Positions 26,647-35,316 of a stretch of DNA of 64,000 nucleotides are shown piece after piece. Within the stretch, counting starts at the first letter, position 1, and the number at the start of each line of letters is the position of its first letter. The notes beneath the pieces were generated by a model. That model had not been told where the DNA came from, ran no database searches, and saw only the letters and a program-made list of their open reading frames with translations. The position numbers were made by a program, and so were the translations under genes. Origin of the DNA: Homoserinimonas sedimenticola (lineage in GTDB: Bacteria; Actinomycetota; Actinomycetes; Actinomycetales; Microbacteriaceae); the NCBI RefSeq assembly GCF_026094475.1, contig NZ_JAPELL010000001.1, forward strand, positions 952,316-1,016,315. The letters are read 5' to 3'.

Positions 26647-28573
26647 TCGGACCACACTCATCGTCGTCACAAAGATGGTCGTTCAGGTCGATGACCTTTG
26701 CCCCCGCAGCCGTGGCGGTGGCTGCGAGTGCCCCTGCCCACTTCCCACGAATGGCCCTTTCGGGCGAAACCGTGCATGCCGCTGTGTCGTCCATGTTCGC
26801 AGCCAGACAGGTGGGCGGCACCAGCGGGAGATAGGGGGTATCAGCGATCACAACTACTGGGGAGACAGCTGATACACGCTCGACCGTCTGTTGTAGTCCC
26901 TCCAGCCACTCGTCAAGCTCCGCTTCGGCTCCGTTGGAGGCATTAGAGACAATGACGAGGTCGACCGGGTCTGCGACCAGACGCTCAAGGACCGCACTCC
27001 TCCAGGTCGAGCATTCGTCATAGGGCAACGCATCCAACACGACGTCAACGACTGCCGAAGGGCATGATGACTTCGTGTAGGAATCGACCTGGAACCCGTG
27101 CCTCTCCGCGAGCTCCGACACGGCGGGGAACCACTGCGCTGCGTGCGAGTCTCCGAAGAGAGCGACCCGAACTCCCGAGGTCACATCCCCGAAGGAACAC
27201 CCAATAGGTTCCGTCGCCGTCCAGTCGAGATGGCACCCATCACGATATATAGAGGGGATGTCAGTACTCGCCTCCGTCAGAGCTGGGGTCAGATTTGAAG
27301 GAACAATGGTGGAGAACTCAGGCGGAACGACGAGTCCAAGCTCATGACTGGCTACATCCGCAACCTCGCCATTCGCCGCGAGTCGCGCATCCGCCACGGG
27401 GAGCGATGTAGCGGCGAGAATCGCCGCGAGAAGTGATGCGACCCCGGCGCCGCCGATCACCACGCGGGGCCGCAAGTTCACAACTCCTGGCGCGTGACGG
27501 AATGGTTGTTCGACCCAGCGGTAGAGGAGCCATGCGATGGGGAGGGCCGCGAGGCCCAGAACGACCCCAATCCACGCTGGCACTTCAGAGCTCGCACCGA
27601 TAACAGTGATGGGGACGATCAAAAGAGGCCAATGAACTAGATACAGCGAGTAGGAGATCTCACCGACGAACTGCAGCGGACGACGCCCGAGCACGATCTC
27701 GGGCCCCCACAGAACTTCCCTTCCTCCTCCCAGAATGAGCGCAACTGCGCCAGCCGCAGGGATGGCAGCAAGCCACCCAGGAAAGGGAGCCGCCCCGGGA
27801 AGGACAACGGCGGACGTGACAATCGCGGCTAGGCCGAGCCACGAGAGAACGGCCGCAACAGCGGGCGAACATAGCGTGTGAACCCGAGGAGCGAGAAGCG
27901 CCGCCACTCCGCCGAGCGCAAGTTCCCATGCTCTTGTTGGGAGCGAGAAGAAAGCCCAAACGGGCGACGTATACGTCACGTACTGGCACCAAGCGAAGGA
28001 CGCCGCACACACGGCTACCGTGACTGCCAACAGCCCGCTGCTGCGCTGTGCCCATGCGCGCCAAGCCACGACGAGCAGGAGAGGCCACAGCAGATAAAAC
28101 TGCTCTTCGATCCCGAGTGACCAGTAGTGCTGAAAAGGCGAGGGCTCGGTGCCTGCGAGGTAATCGGTCCCCTCAATCGCAAAGGCGATGTTGGGCACGT
28201 AGAACACCGTCGCGACGAGATCAGTGCCCACTCCAGGAATCAACGTAGGCGGCAGCCAGATGAGGCACACGACAAACGTCACTACTGCAACGACCAGAGA
28301 TGCCGGCAGAATGCGACGGATCCGCCGCACGTAGAAGCGTGAGAAGTCGAAGCCCTCTCCACCCGCCAACTCGCGCACAATCAATGAAGTGATGAGAAAG
28401 CCGGAGATCACAAAAAAGACATCGACCCCTACATAACCTCCCGGGAGAGCATCGGGCACAGCATGATTCACCACTACCGCCGCCACGGCGATCGCCCGAA
28501 GTCCTTGGATGTCTCTGCGCTGCGGGGTAGCTTTCGCTCTCGCATCGGCGAGCGCAAGATCAGCAGAGGTCAC
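26525..28573 (-). CDS. OafA-type acyltransferase with C-terminal SGNH domain
   Basis: 682 residues in two parts. The acyltransferase-3 membrane domain (about 20-370, ten or more helices) begins RDIQGLRAIAVAAVVVNHAVP and contains FVISGFLITS and WSLGIEEQFYLLWP. A periplasmic SGNH hydrolase-like domain follows, with block I FGDSHAAQW at about 470 and the late catalytic pair Asp652/His655 in DAHHLT. Such proteins O-acetylate exported glycans. It starts with GTG at 28573. The 3' end is overlapped by the Wzy candidate's tail. Confidence 0.88.
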   Translation of the reverse strand: MTSADLALADARAKATPQRRDIQGLRAIAVAAVVVNHAVPDALPGGYVGVDVFFVISGFLITSLIVRELAGGEGFDFSRFYVRRIRRILPASLVVAVVTFVVCLIWLPPTLIPGVGTDLVATVFYVPNIAFAIEGTDYLAGTEPSPFQHYWSLGIEEQFYLLWPLLLVVAWRAWAQRSSGLLAVTVAVCAASFAWCQYVTYTSPVWAFFSLPTRAWELALGGVAALLAPRVHTLCSPAVAAVLSWLGLAAIVTSAVVLPGAAPFPGWLAAIPAAGAVALILGGGREVLWGPEIVLGRRPLQFVGEISYSLYLVHWPLLIVPITVIGASSEVPAWIGVVLGLAALPIAWLLYRWVEQPFRHAPGVVNLRPRVVIGGAGVASLLAAILAATSLPVADARLAANGEVADVASHELGLVVPPEFSTIVPSNLTPALTEASTDIPSIYRDGCHLDWTATEPIGCSFGDVTSGVRVALFGDSHAAQWFPAVSELAERHGFQVDSYTKSSCPSAVVDVVLDALPYDECSTWRSAVLERLVADPVDLVIVSNASNGAEAELDEWLEGLQQTVERVSAVSPVVVIADTPYLPLVPPTCLAANMDDTAACTVSPERAIRGKWAGALAATATAAGAKVIDLNDHLCDDDECGPIIGARLVYRDAHHLTASFARDLASVLWDEISVVAPLREGH

Positions 28574-28678
28574 ACACCGATGCTAAGGCCGCCAATGACG
28601 GCGCGACGCCGAGCAGGACACAAGCGGTACGTCGGTAGACTTCCGAGCGGGACCGTGGGACATGGGAGATCAGATCAC

Positions 28679-29269
28679 GTGAAGAACATCGCTTCGTCCG
28701 CGCAGGTCGCCGACGCCGCCGCCGTCGGAGACGGCACAAAGATCTGGGACCTCGCGCAGGTTCGTGAGGACGCGTCGATCGGCGCCAACTGCATCGTCGG
28801 CCGCGGCGCGTACATAGGCGCTGGCGTCGTCCTCGGCGACAACTGTAAAGTCCAGAACGACGCCCTCGTCTACGAGCCGGCGGTCCTCGGCAACGGTGTC
28901 TTCATCGGCCCGGCAGTCGTGCTCACGAACGACACCTACCCCAGAGCGGTCAATCCCGACGGCACCCTCAAGTCGGCGCACGACTGGGAACCGGTGGGGG
29001 TGACAATCCGCGACGGAGCATCCATTGGCGCACGGACGGTGTGTGTTGCCCCCGTCACCATTGGACGGTGGGCCACCATCGCGGCGGGTGCCGTGGTCAC
29101 CAGAGACGTGCCCGACTACGCCCTTATGGCGGGCGTGCCGGCAAGGCGCATCGGATGGGTCGGCAAGGCTGGCCACCCCCTCATTGAGGACGCGGAGGGC
29201 TGGGTATGCCCAGCGACCGGCGAACGCTACATCGAGAACGACGAGACCCTGACGGAGCAGCCCGCGTGA
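28679..29269 (+). CDS. wbpD: UDP-2-acetamido-3-amino-2,3-dideoxyglucuronate N-acetyltransferase (WbpD/WlbB-like)
   Basis: 196 residues of left-handed beta-helix. The hexapeptide repeats are clear, with KVQNDALVYEPAVLGNGVFIGP and LTNDTYPRAVNPDG, blocks shared with WbpD/WlbB. The C-terminal WVCPATGERY is also typical. The enzyme acetylates the C3 amine from acetyl-CoA as the last step to UDP-2,3-diacetamido-2,3-dideoxyglucuronate. I chose the GTG at 28679 because the first repeat follows directly and GGGAG precedes it. It overlaps the aminotransferase gene (GTGA). Confidence 0.85.
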   Translation: MKNIASSAQVADAAAVGDGTKIWDLAQVREDASIGANCIVGRGAYIGAGVVLGDNCKVQNDALVYEPAVLGNGVFIGPAVVLTNDTYPRAVNPDGTLKSAHDWEPVGVTIRDGASIGARTVCVAPVTIGRWATIAAGAVVTRDVPDYALMAGVPARRIGWVGKAGHPLIEDAEGWVCPATGERYIENDETLTEQPA

Positions 29270-30354
29270 ACGAATTCATCCCAGCAGCGAAGCCCATCAT
29301 CGGCGACGACGAACGACGTGCCGTGGACGCGATCCTTGCAACCGGCCAGCTCGCCCAGGGCACAGAGGTAGCGGCATTCGAGAGCGAGTTCTCTGAGGTG
29401 CTGCTTGACGGCCGTGCTGCAGTTGCCGTCAACTCAGGCACCTCGGGCCTGCACCTCGGCCTGCTCGCGGCTGGCATCGGCCCCGGCGACGAGGTCGTTG
29501 TGCCGTCCTTCACCTTCGCGGCGACGGCAAACTCGGTAGCTCTCACCGGCGCAACTCCCGTCTTCGCGGACATCGAGGCCGAGCACTACTGCCTCGACGC
29601 GGATGCAGTGCGTGCCGTCGTCACGGACCGCACCGCCGCCATCATGCCTGTGCACCTCTACGGGCATCCGGCCGACATGGAAGCACTGGGCGCCCTTGCC
29701 GACGAGAAGGGACTCAAACTCTTCGAGGATGCTGCACAAGCCCACGGCGCGAGCCTCGATGGCAAGCGAGTCGGCACCTTCGGCGACTTCGCCATGTTCA
29801 GCCTCTATCCGACCAAAAACATGACCTCGGGTGAGGGCGGGATGGTGAGTACGGGCGACGCCGAGATCGAACGCCGCCTGCGCCTGCTACGCAACCAGGG
29901 AATGAAGCGTCAGTACGAGAACGAGCTTGTCGGTTTCAATGCCCGCATGACCAACATCCACGCCGCGATCGGTCGCGTGCAGCTCACCAAGGTGAACGGG
30001 TGGACAGAGCAGCGCCAACGGAACGCTGCGTTTCTTACCGAGAACCTCCGCGGAGTCGCGACGCCTGCGGTCGCGAACGGTGCCGAGCACGTATACCACC
30101 AGTACACGATCCGCGTGAGCGACGACCGCGACGGCTTCGTCACTGCCCTTCGCGAGGAGTACCAGATTGGCAGCGGCGTCTACTATCCGATTCCCAACCA
30201 TCGCCTGCCATCGTTTCAGCGCAGCGAAGAACTGCCGGTCACTGAAGCGGCCTCTCGTGAGGTCATCTCGCTGCCCGTGCACCCCTCCCTTTCTGCGGGA
30301 GACCTCGAGCGAATCGTCGATGCCGTCAATGCGCTCGCGAAGGCCGGTGCGTGA
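29266..30354 (+). CDS. wbpE: UDP-2-acetamido-3-oxo-glucuronate aminotransferase (WbpE/WlbC-like, DegT family)
   Basis: 362 residues. PLP blocks include NSGTSGLHLGLLAAG, SFTFAATAN and EDAAQAHGA; the internal-aldimine lysine is in YPTKNMTSGEGG. The start PAAKPIIGDDERRAV and this block order match WbpE/WlbC, which transfer an amino group from glutamate to the 3-keto sugar. The GTG at 29266 overlaps the acetyltransferase stop. Immediate linkage to a Gfo/Idh dehydrogenase that makes the 3-keto substrate supports the call. Confidence 0.85.
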   Translation: MNEFIPAAKPIIGDDERRAVDAILATGQLAQGTEVAAFESEFSEVLLDGRAAVAVNSGTSGLHLGLLAAGIGPGDEVVVPSFTFAATANSVALTGATPVFADIEAEHYCLDADAVRAVVTDRTAAIMPVHLYGHPADMEALGALADEKGLKLFEDAAQAHGASLDGKRVGTFGDFAMFSLYPTKNMTSGEGGMVSTGDAEIERRLRLLRNQGMKRQYENELVGFNARMTNIHAAIGRVQLTKVNGWTEQRQRNAAFLTENLRGVATPAVANGAEHVYHQYTIRVSDDRDGFVTALREEYQIGSGVYYPIPNHRLPSFQRSEELPVTEAASREVISLPVHPSLSAGDLERIVDAVNALAKAGA

Positions 30355-31337
30355 TGGACCTGCGTGCAGGCCTCATCGGCCTCGGCATGATGGGGCGCCA
30401 CCACGCCCGAGTGCTCCGCGAGATCCCCGGCGTCACCTTCGTCGCGGCTGCGGATGAGGCAGGCGACCTCCACGGTGTCACTGGCGGGGCGCCCGTTGTG
30501 CGCAACGTGGAGGAACTCATCGATCTCGGCATCGACATGGCAGTCGTAGCAGTGCCGACAGCCTTCCACGAGGAGGTTGGACTGCGGCTCGCCGAGGCCG
30601 GCGTGCATACACTCATCGAGAAGCCCATCGCCGCCGACTCCGCAGGGGGCAACCGCCTCGTCGATGCCTTCGAAGCGAAGGGACTCGTCGGCGCTGTCGG
30701 TCACATCGAGCGGTACAACCCCGCGTTGCAGAGTCTCAGAAGCCGCATCGAGAACGGCGACCTCGGCGAGGTGCACCAGATCGCCACCCGCCGGCAGGGC
30801 CCCTTCCCCGCTCGCATCGCGGATGTCGGTGTGATCAAGGACCTGGGCACGCACGACTTCGACGCGACCGCCTGGCTCGCCCAGAGCCACTACGCCACGA
30901 TTTATGCGCAGACGGCGCTCAAGAGTGGCCGCCCTCACGAGGACCTTGTCGTGGCCACCGGTCGGCTGCACAACCAGATCATCACAAGCCACCTCGTGAA
31001 CTGGCTGTCCCCCCTGAAGGAGCGCCTGACGATCGTCACCGGCGAGAACGGTTCCTTCGTCGCCGACACGATCTCCGCCGATCTCACCTACTTCGAGAAC
31101 GGCACCACTGCGACCGACTGGGAGTCGGTCGCGGCATTCCGCGGGGTCTCGGAGGGCAGCATGACCCGATTCGCACTCACCAAGCGCGAGCCTCTTCGTG
31201 TGGAGCACGAAGCGTTCCGCGATGCGATCCTCGGCACGCGCTCAGAAATCGTCACGCTACGCGAGGGTCTTGCCACGCTCCGAGTGGCAGAGTCGGCCAT
31301 CGAGTCCTCGCGGACGGGCAGCGCCATCACTCTCTGA
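30354..31337 (+). CDS. wbpB: UDP-N-acetylglucosaminuronate 3-dehydrogenase (WbpB/WlbA-like, Gfo/Idh/MocA family)
   Basis: About 327 residues. The Rossmann motif GLIGLGMMGRHHARVL is followed by the family EKPIA motif at about 90-94, the catalytic Lys site. Later blocks GHIERYNPAL and GTHDFDA (His) match WlbA. It oxidises C3 of UDP-GlcNAcA to the 3-keto form. The ATG at 30354 shares a base with the upstream stop (TGATG); GTG at 30351 is an equal alternative. A 44-base gap with AAAAGGA leads to the next gene. Confidence 0.85.
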   Translation: MDLRAGLIGLGMMGRHHARVLREIPGVTFVAAADEAGDLHGVTGGAPVVRNVEELIDLGIDMAVVAVPTAFHEEVGLRLAEAGVHTLIEKPIAADSAGGNRLVDAFEAKGLVGAVGHIERYNPALQSLRSRIENGDLGEVHQIATRRQGPFPARIADVGVIKDLGTHDFDATAWLAQSHYATIYAQTALKSGRPHEDLVVATGRLHNQIITSHLVNWLSPLKERLTIVTGENGSFVADTISADLTYFENGTTATDWESVAAFRGVSEGSMTRFALTKREPLRVEHEAFRDAILGTRSEIVTLREGLATLRVAESAIESSRTGSAITL

Positions 31338-31381
31338 ATCAGACCCCCTTCTGACGCATCGACACCAAAAGGACATCACCA

Positions 31382-32677
31382 GTGAATGTAGTCGTCATCG
31401 GGCTTGGCAAGATCGGCCTGCCCCTCGCCGTACAGTTCGCGAGCGCGGGCCAGACCGTCGTTGGGCTGGACGTGAACGAGGCGGTCGTAGAGAGCGTCAA
31501 TCGCGGGGTGGAGCCCTTCCCCGGAGAGGCACACCTCCAGGAGAAACTGGCCGAGTGCACCGCCGCGGGCAGGATTAGTGCAACGACCGACTACGCGAAA
31601 GCTATCCCCGGTGCCGACGTGATCGTCATTGTCGTCCCGCTCTTCGTGGACGATGAGGCCCGACCCGATTTCGGCTGGATGGATTCGGCAACAGAGGCTC
31701 TCGCGCCGCACCTTACCCCCGGCACCCTCGTCTCATATGAGACGACCCTGCCGGTCGGCACCACGCGCACGCGCTGGAAGCCGATGCTCGAGGCCGGGAG
31801 CGGCCTCGTTGAGGGCGAGGACTTCCACCTCGTGTTCTCCCCCGAGCGCGTGCTCACGGGACGTGTATTCGAGGACCTCCGCAAGTACCCCAAGCTCGTC
31901 GGCGGCCTGAGCGAGACTGGAGCAAAGCTGGCGCGCGACTTCTACGAAGCCGTGCTGCAGTTCGACGCCCGCGACGACCTGCCGCGGGCGAACGGAGTGT
32001 GGGATCTCGGCACCGCCGAGGCCGCCGAGATGGCAAAGCTCGCCGAGACGACCTACCGTGACGTCAACATCGGCCTGGCGAACGAGTTCGCGCGCTACGC
32101 CGACAAGACCGGAATCGACATCTACAAGGTGATCGAAGCCTGCAACTCCCAGCCCTACAGCCACATCCACCGGCCCGGCATCGCCGTCGGCGGTCACTGC
32201 ATCCCGGTCTACCCAAGGCTCTATCTCTGGAACGACCCGGACGCCACCATCGTTCGCGCCGCGCGCGAACGCAACGCGGGCATGCCCGGCTACGCCGTAC
32301 GGATGCTGCAAGCTCATCTCGGAGGCCTGGATGGCAAGCGCATCGCTGTGCTCGGAGCCGCGTATCGCGGAGGCGTCAAAGAGACAGCCTTCTCCGGGAT
32401 CTTCTCAACTGTCTCCGAACTCGAAGAGTTCGGCGCCCAGGTGAGTGTGCACGATCCCCTCTACAGCGACGAGGAGTTGGAAAGCCTCGGCTTCACACCG
32501 CGGGCTGAGGGCGTCGAAGCCGACGCTGTAATCGTGCAGGCTGACCACGCTGAGTACAGGGACTGGGACGAGTCAAAGGTCCCCGGTCTTCAGGTAATCC
32601 TTGACGGACGACGGGCGCTCGATCCGAAAAAATGGCGGGGGGCGACTTACGTCGCGATCGGCGCCACGACGCTCTAA
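31382..32677 (+). CDS. wbpA: UDP-N-acetylglucosamine 6-dehydrogenase (WbpA-like)
   Basis: 431 residues of the UDP-glucose/GDP-mannose dehydrogenase family. The NAD motif VIGLGKIGLPLA is at the N-terminus, the catalytic Cys273 is in GGHCIPVYP, and the C-terminal domain starts near LGAAYRGGVKE. It oxidises the C6 hydroxyl of UDP-GlcNAc to the acid, first step of the pathway completed by the three genes upstream. The GTG at 31382 is preceded by AAGGA at a spacing of 8. Its stop overlaps the convergent dehydrogenase gene by 4 bases. Confidence 0.85.
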   Translation: MNVVVIGLGKIGLPLAVQFASAGQTVVGLDVNEAVVESVNRGVEPFPGEAHLQEKLAECTAAGRISATTDYAKAIPGADVIVIVVPLFVDDEARPDFGWMDSATEALAPHLTPGTLVSYETTLPVGTTRTRWKPMLEAGSGLVEGEDFHLVFSPERVLTGRVFEDLRKYPKLVGGLSETGAKLARDFYEAVLQFDARDDLPRANGVWDLGTAEAAEMAKLAETTYRDVNIGLANEFARYADKTGIDIYKVIEACNSQPYSHIHRPGIAVGGHCIPVYPRLYLWNDPDATIVRAARERNAGMPGYAVRMLQAHLGGLDGKRIAVLGAAYRGGVKETAFSGIFSTVSELEEFGAQVSVHDPLYSDEELESLGFTPRAEGVEADAVIVQADHAEYRDWDESKVPGLQVILDGRRALDPKKWRGATYVAIGATTL

Positions 32678-33951
32678 AGAGCCTCCGCTCTTGAGCCTCT
32701 GACGCGGTTCCTCGTATCGAGCACTGGAACTTCGCCCTCACCGAGCGAAGCGAAATCAAACTCATCGTGATCTGTGACGACTACGACAGCATCGGCACCG
32801 TCAAGAAGTTCAGCCTGAGATTGGGCTCGCACCACACCGTCCGGCCAATGTGACTCACCTACATGAGAATCGACGGCATACACCTCGGCCCCATAATCAC
32901 GAAGGACTTCGATGATTCGCAGCGACGGAGACTCCCGGATGTCTCCGGTGTTCCTCTTGTAGGCCAGGCCCAGTAAGCCGATACGACTGCCGCGGATAGC
33001 CTTACTCTTGGCGTTCAGCAGGGACATGAGACGCTGAACCACATAGTCCGGCATGTGATCATTGATGTCGTTGGCGAGCTCGACGAAGCGGAAGTTCTGC
33101 CCCAACTTCCGGCGAACCTGCCACGAAAGGTAACTAGGGTCCACCGGCAAACAATGCCCCCCAACGCCCGGTCCTGGCGTGAACTTCATGAACCCGAAGG
33201 GCTTCGTGCTGGCAGCCTCAATTGCCTCCCACACATTCACCCCCAACTGGTGAGCAAAAATGGCGAGCTCGTTGACAAGTGCAATGTTTACGTGACGAAA
33301 AGTGTTTTCGAGAAGCTTGGTGAGCTCGGCTTCTTTCGGAGAACTGACCGGCACCGTAGTCCGCACCAACTGACTGTAGAAGGAATTCACCTTCTCGAGT
33401 GATGCCCCGTCGATGCCAGACACGACCTTCGGCGTCTCGACGAAACCCCAGGTCTTATTTCCGGGGTCGATACGTTCCGGGCTATAGCCGACATGAAAAT
33501 CGATGCCAGCCCGCAGTCCTGATCCCTTCTCCAGCGCCGGAACGAGCAGCTCCTCGGTCGTACCTGGATACGTGGTGGACTCAAGGATCACTGTCGAATG
33601 GCGACGCATATGCGGTGCCAAAGACTTGGCTGATCCTTCGATGAAGCTCAGGTCCGGAAGGCTTTCGCGCAGTGGCGTCGGAACTGTGATGACCGCGACG
33701 TCGAAGTCGGCAGCGTCAGCATAATCAGACGACGGCAAGTAGCGCGTTGAATCGAGCGCCGCTTGCAGCTCCTCATCCGATATGTCATCGATGTAGGAGT
33801 CTCCTCCTGCCAAGCGCATGACACGTGACTTGTCGAGATCCAAGCCCACGACATTGAAGCCTTGAGCGACGGCGCGCATGGCTACAGGCAAACCGACATA
33901 GCCCTGCCCGACCACTACGACTTTGATTGCAGCCACCATCTGATCACTCAT
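32674..33951 (-). CDS. Second UDP-sugar 6-dehydrogenase (UDP-HexNAc dehydrogenase type)
   Basis: About 425 residues. VVGQGYVGLPVA is the NAD site, ESTTYPGTTEE the family signature, and Cys267 in GVGGHCLPVDP the nucleophile; GLAYKRNTGDIRESPSL marks the C-terminal domain. These blocks resemble WbpO/TviB and MnaB-like enzymes that oxidise UDP-GlcNAc, UDP-GalNAc or UDP-ManNAc. It is clearly divergent from its convergent neighbour and should make a different uronic acid. The ATG at 33951 overlaps the ligase gene end by 8 bases; ATG at 33939 is an alternative. Confidence 0.85.
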   Translation of the reverse strand: MSDQMVAAIKVVVVGQGYVGLPVAMRAVAQGFNVVGLDLDKSRVMRLAGGDSYIDDISDEELQAALDSTRYLPSSDYADAADFDVAVITVPTPLRESLPDLSFIEGSAKSLAPHMRRHSTVILESTTYPGTTEELLVPALEKGSGLRAGIDFHVGYSPERIDPGNKTWGFVETPKVVSGIDGASLEKVNSFYSQLVRTTVPVSSPKEAELTKLLENTFRHVNIALVNELAIFAHQLGVNVWEAIEAASTKPFGFMKFTPGPGVGGHCLPVDPSYLSWQVRRKLGQNFRFVELANDINDHMPDYVVQRLMSLLNAKSKAIRGSRIGLLGLAYKRNTGDIRESPSLRIIEVLRDYGAEVYAVDSHVGESHWPDGVVRAQSQAELLDGADAVVVVTDHDEFDFASLGEGEVPVLDTRNRVRGSRAEAL

Positions 33952-35236
33952 CTCTGCTCTTGGCCATCGCGGCGAATGAAACTGCGGTCGAGCGATGGTC
34001 ACTCGCCGGGGGAACCGACCGGATATGCAGCCATCTCGGCAGCCTCAGCCCAATGGCAGCCGCAGAGGCTGCTGCAACGAACACGAGAAGCATGAACATC
34101 AGCCAACCCTGCGGCTTAGTCTCACTAGTTGAAGTTAGACCGTTGATGTGGAGCGCCAGCATCGTAAGCAAGGCCCATATGGCTTGCGGGGCCGTAGCCC
34201 GACGGTAGGAGACCCACGCAACCGTGTAAACGAAGAGGTAAAGGAAAACGACCGGAACCAAACCGATAACGCCCAGGGCCGAGAGCCAACTGAGAATCTC
34301 GTTGTGTGCATGGATCATCTGCGCACCGTCAGAGGCTTCTGCTACTGCGGTAGCCTGCGCAGATCCCCCTGGCCACTCCCGCAGAAAGCCAAAACCGGTT
34401 AGAGGGTTCTCAGCAATGAGGTTCAGGATCCCGTGCCACACGTCGCTGCGGCCCGACAGGGACGAGTTCTTCCCAAGGACATCCAGGAACGTGCTCCAGT
34501 TCAGCGCCGTCAATACAACGCCGCCCACGGCAAGCACAGCGGCGCCAACGGCCATGCGAACTGACCTCCTTACCAGCCAGAGGACTGCCCAGGCGACGAG
34601 CACGATCACGGCTGCCACGAGGCTCGTTCGCGATTCGCTGACCACGATCACACCGACGACCAACGCTATGAGGACAAGACGGATTAGTGCGCTCAAACGA
34701 AGCCGTAGGTCTAGCGCTATTACCGCGGGGAGCACCTGAAGCATCGAGAACCCCAGTTGGTTACGGTTGGCGTAGATGCCGTTGAGGTAGTCGTAGTACT
34801 GCGGCGTAGCGACGTCCGGGGCGATTGCCCAAAGCGCGAGGGAAGCGAGCGCAATCAGCACGCCAGCCCCGACAATCCCTACAAGGAGCGACTGAACTCC
34901 ACCGAGACGCACGAGCGCCCACGCCGCCGCCGCCAGCGCGAGATAGGCGAGCGCGTCGCGAAGGGTGTACAACGATGCCGAGCTCCACAGGGTGGAGGCG
35001 AGCATGAGCGCCAGGAGAACCAGCAACACCGTGGGCACCGGTATCATCCGCAGCGCAGGTAGTCGCCACAGTGTTGCTGCAAAGGCCAGCGCGAGAATCG
35101 CGAGCGAGGCTTCGAAGATCGAGTAGGTACCGGCAAGCAACGCGGGCGGGGTAAGCACGATGAAGGCGATCGCGACGATCACGGCCGCGGGCCAACTGAA
35201 GGAGACACCGTGCTGAAGGGAGGAGTCCGAGGTCAC
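33944..35236 (-). CDS. O-antigen ligase/polymerase family membrane protein
   Basis: 430 residues, about ten to twelve helices. The Wzy_C/O-antigen-ligase signature is visible: NGIYANRNQLGFSM, then SESRTSLVAAV and the exofacial SGRSDVWHGILNLIAENPLTGFG with the HAHNEILSWLSALG His block. It could polymerise repeat units or transfer a finished chain. It starts with GTG at 35236, 80 bases after the GT4 gene, in the minus-strand block 38033-32674. It is unrelated in motifs to the Wzy candidate at 25171. Confidence 0.82.
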   Translation of the reverse strand: MTSDSSLQHGVSFSWPAAVIVAIAFIVLTPPALLAGTYSIFEASLAILALAFAATLWRLPALRMIPVPTVLLVLLALMLASTLWSSASLYTLRDALAYLALAAAAWALVRLGGVQSLLVGIVGAGVLIALASLALWAIAPDVATPQYYDYLNGIYANRNQLGFSMLQVLPAVIALDLRLRLSALIRLVLIALVVGVIVVSESRTSLVAAVIVLVAWAVLWLVRRSVRMAVGAAVLAVGGVVLTALNWSTFLDVLGKNSSLSGRSDVWHGILNLIAENPLTGFGFLREWPGGSAQATAVAEASDGAQMIHAHNEILSWLSALGVIGLVPVVFLYLFVYTVAWVSYRRATAPQAIWALLTMLALHINGLTSTSETKPQGWLMFMLLVFVAAASAAAIGLRLPRWLHIRSVPPASDHRSTAVSFAAMAKSRDE

Positions 35237-35316
35237 CTATCGCCTCGTTTCGGTGCTGACAAAATCGACCACCCATGAAGCTTAGGCGACAGGCAGCCTC
35301 TCTCCCGTGAAGCAGA

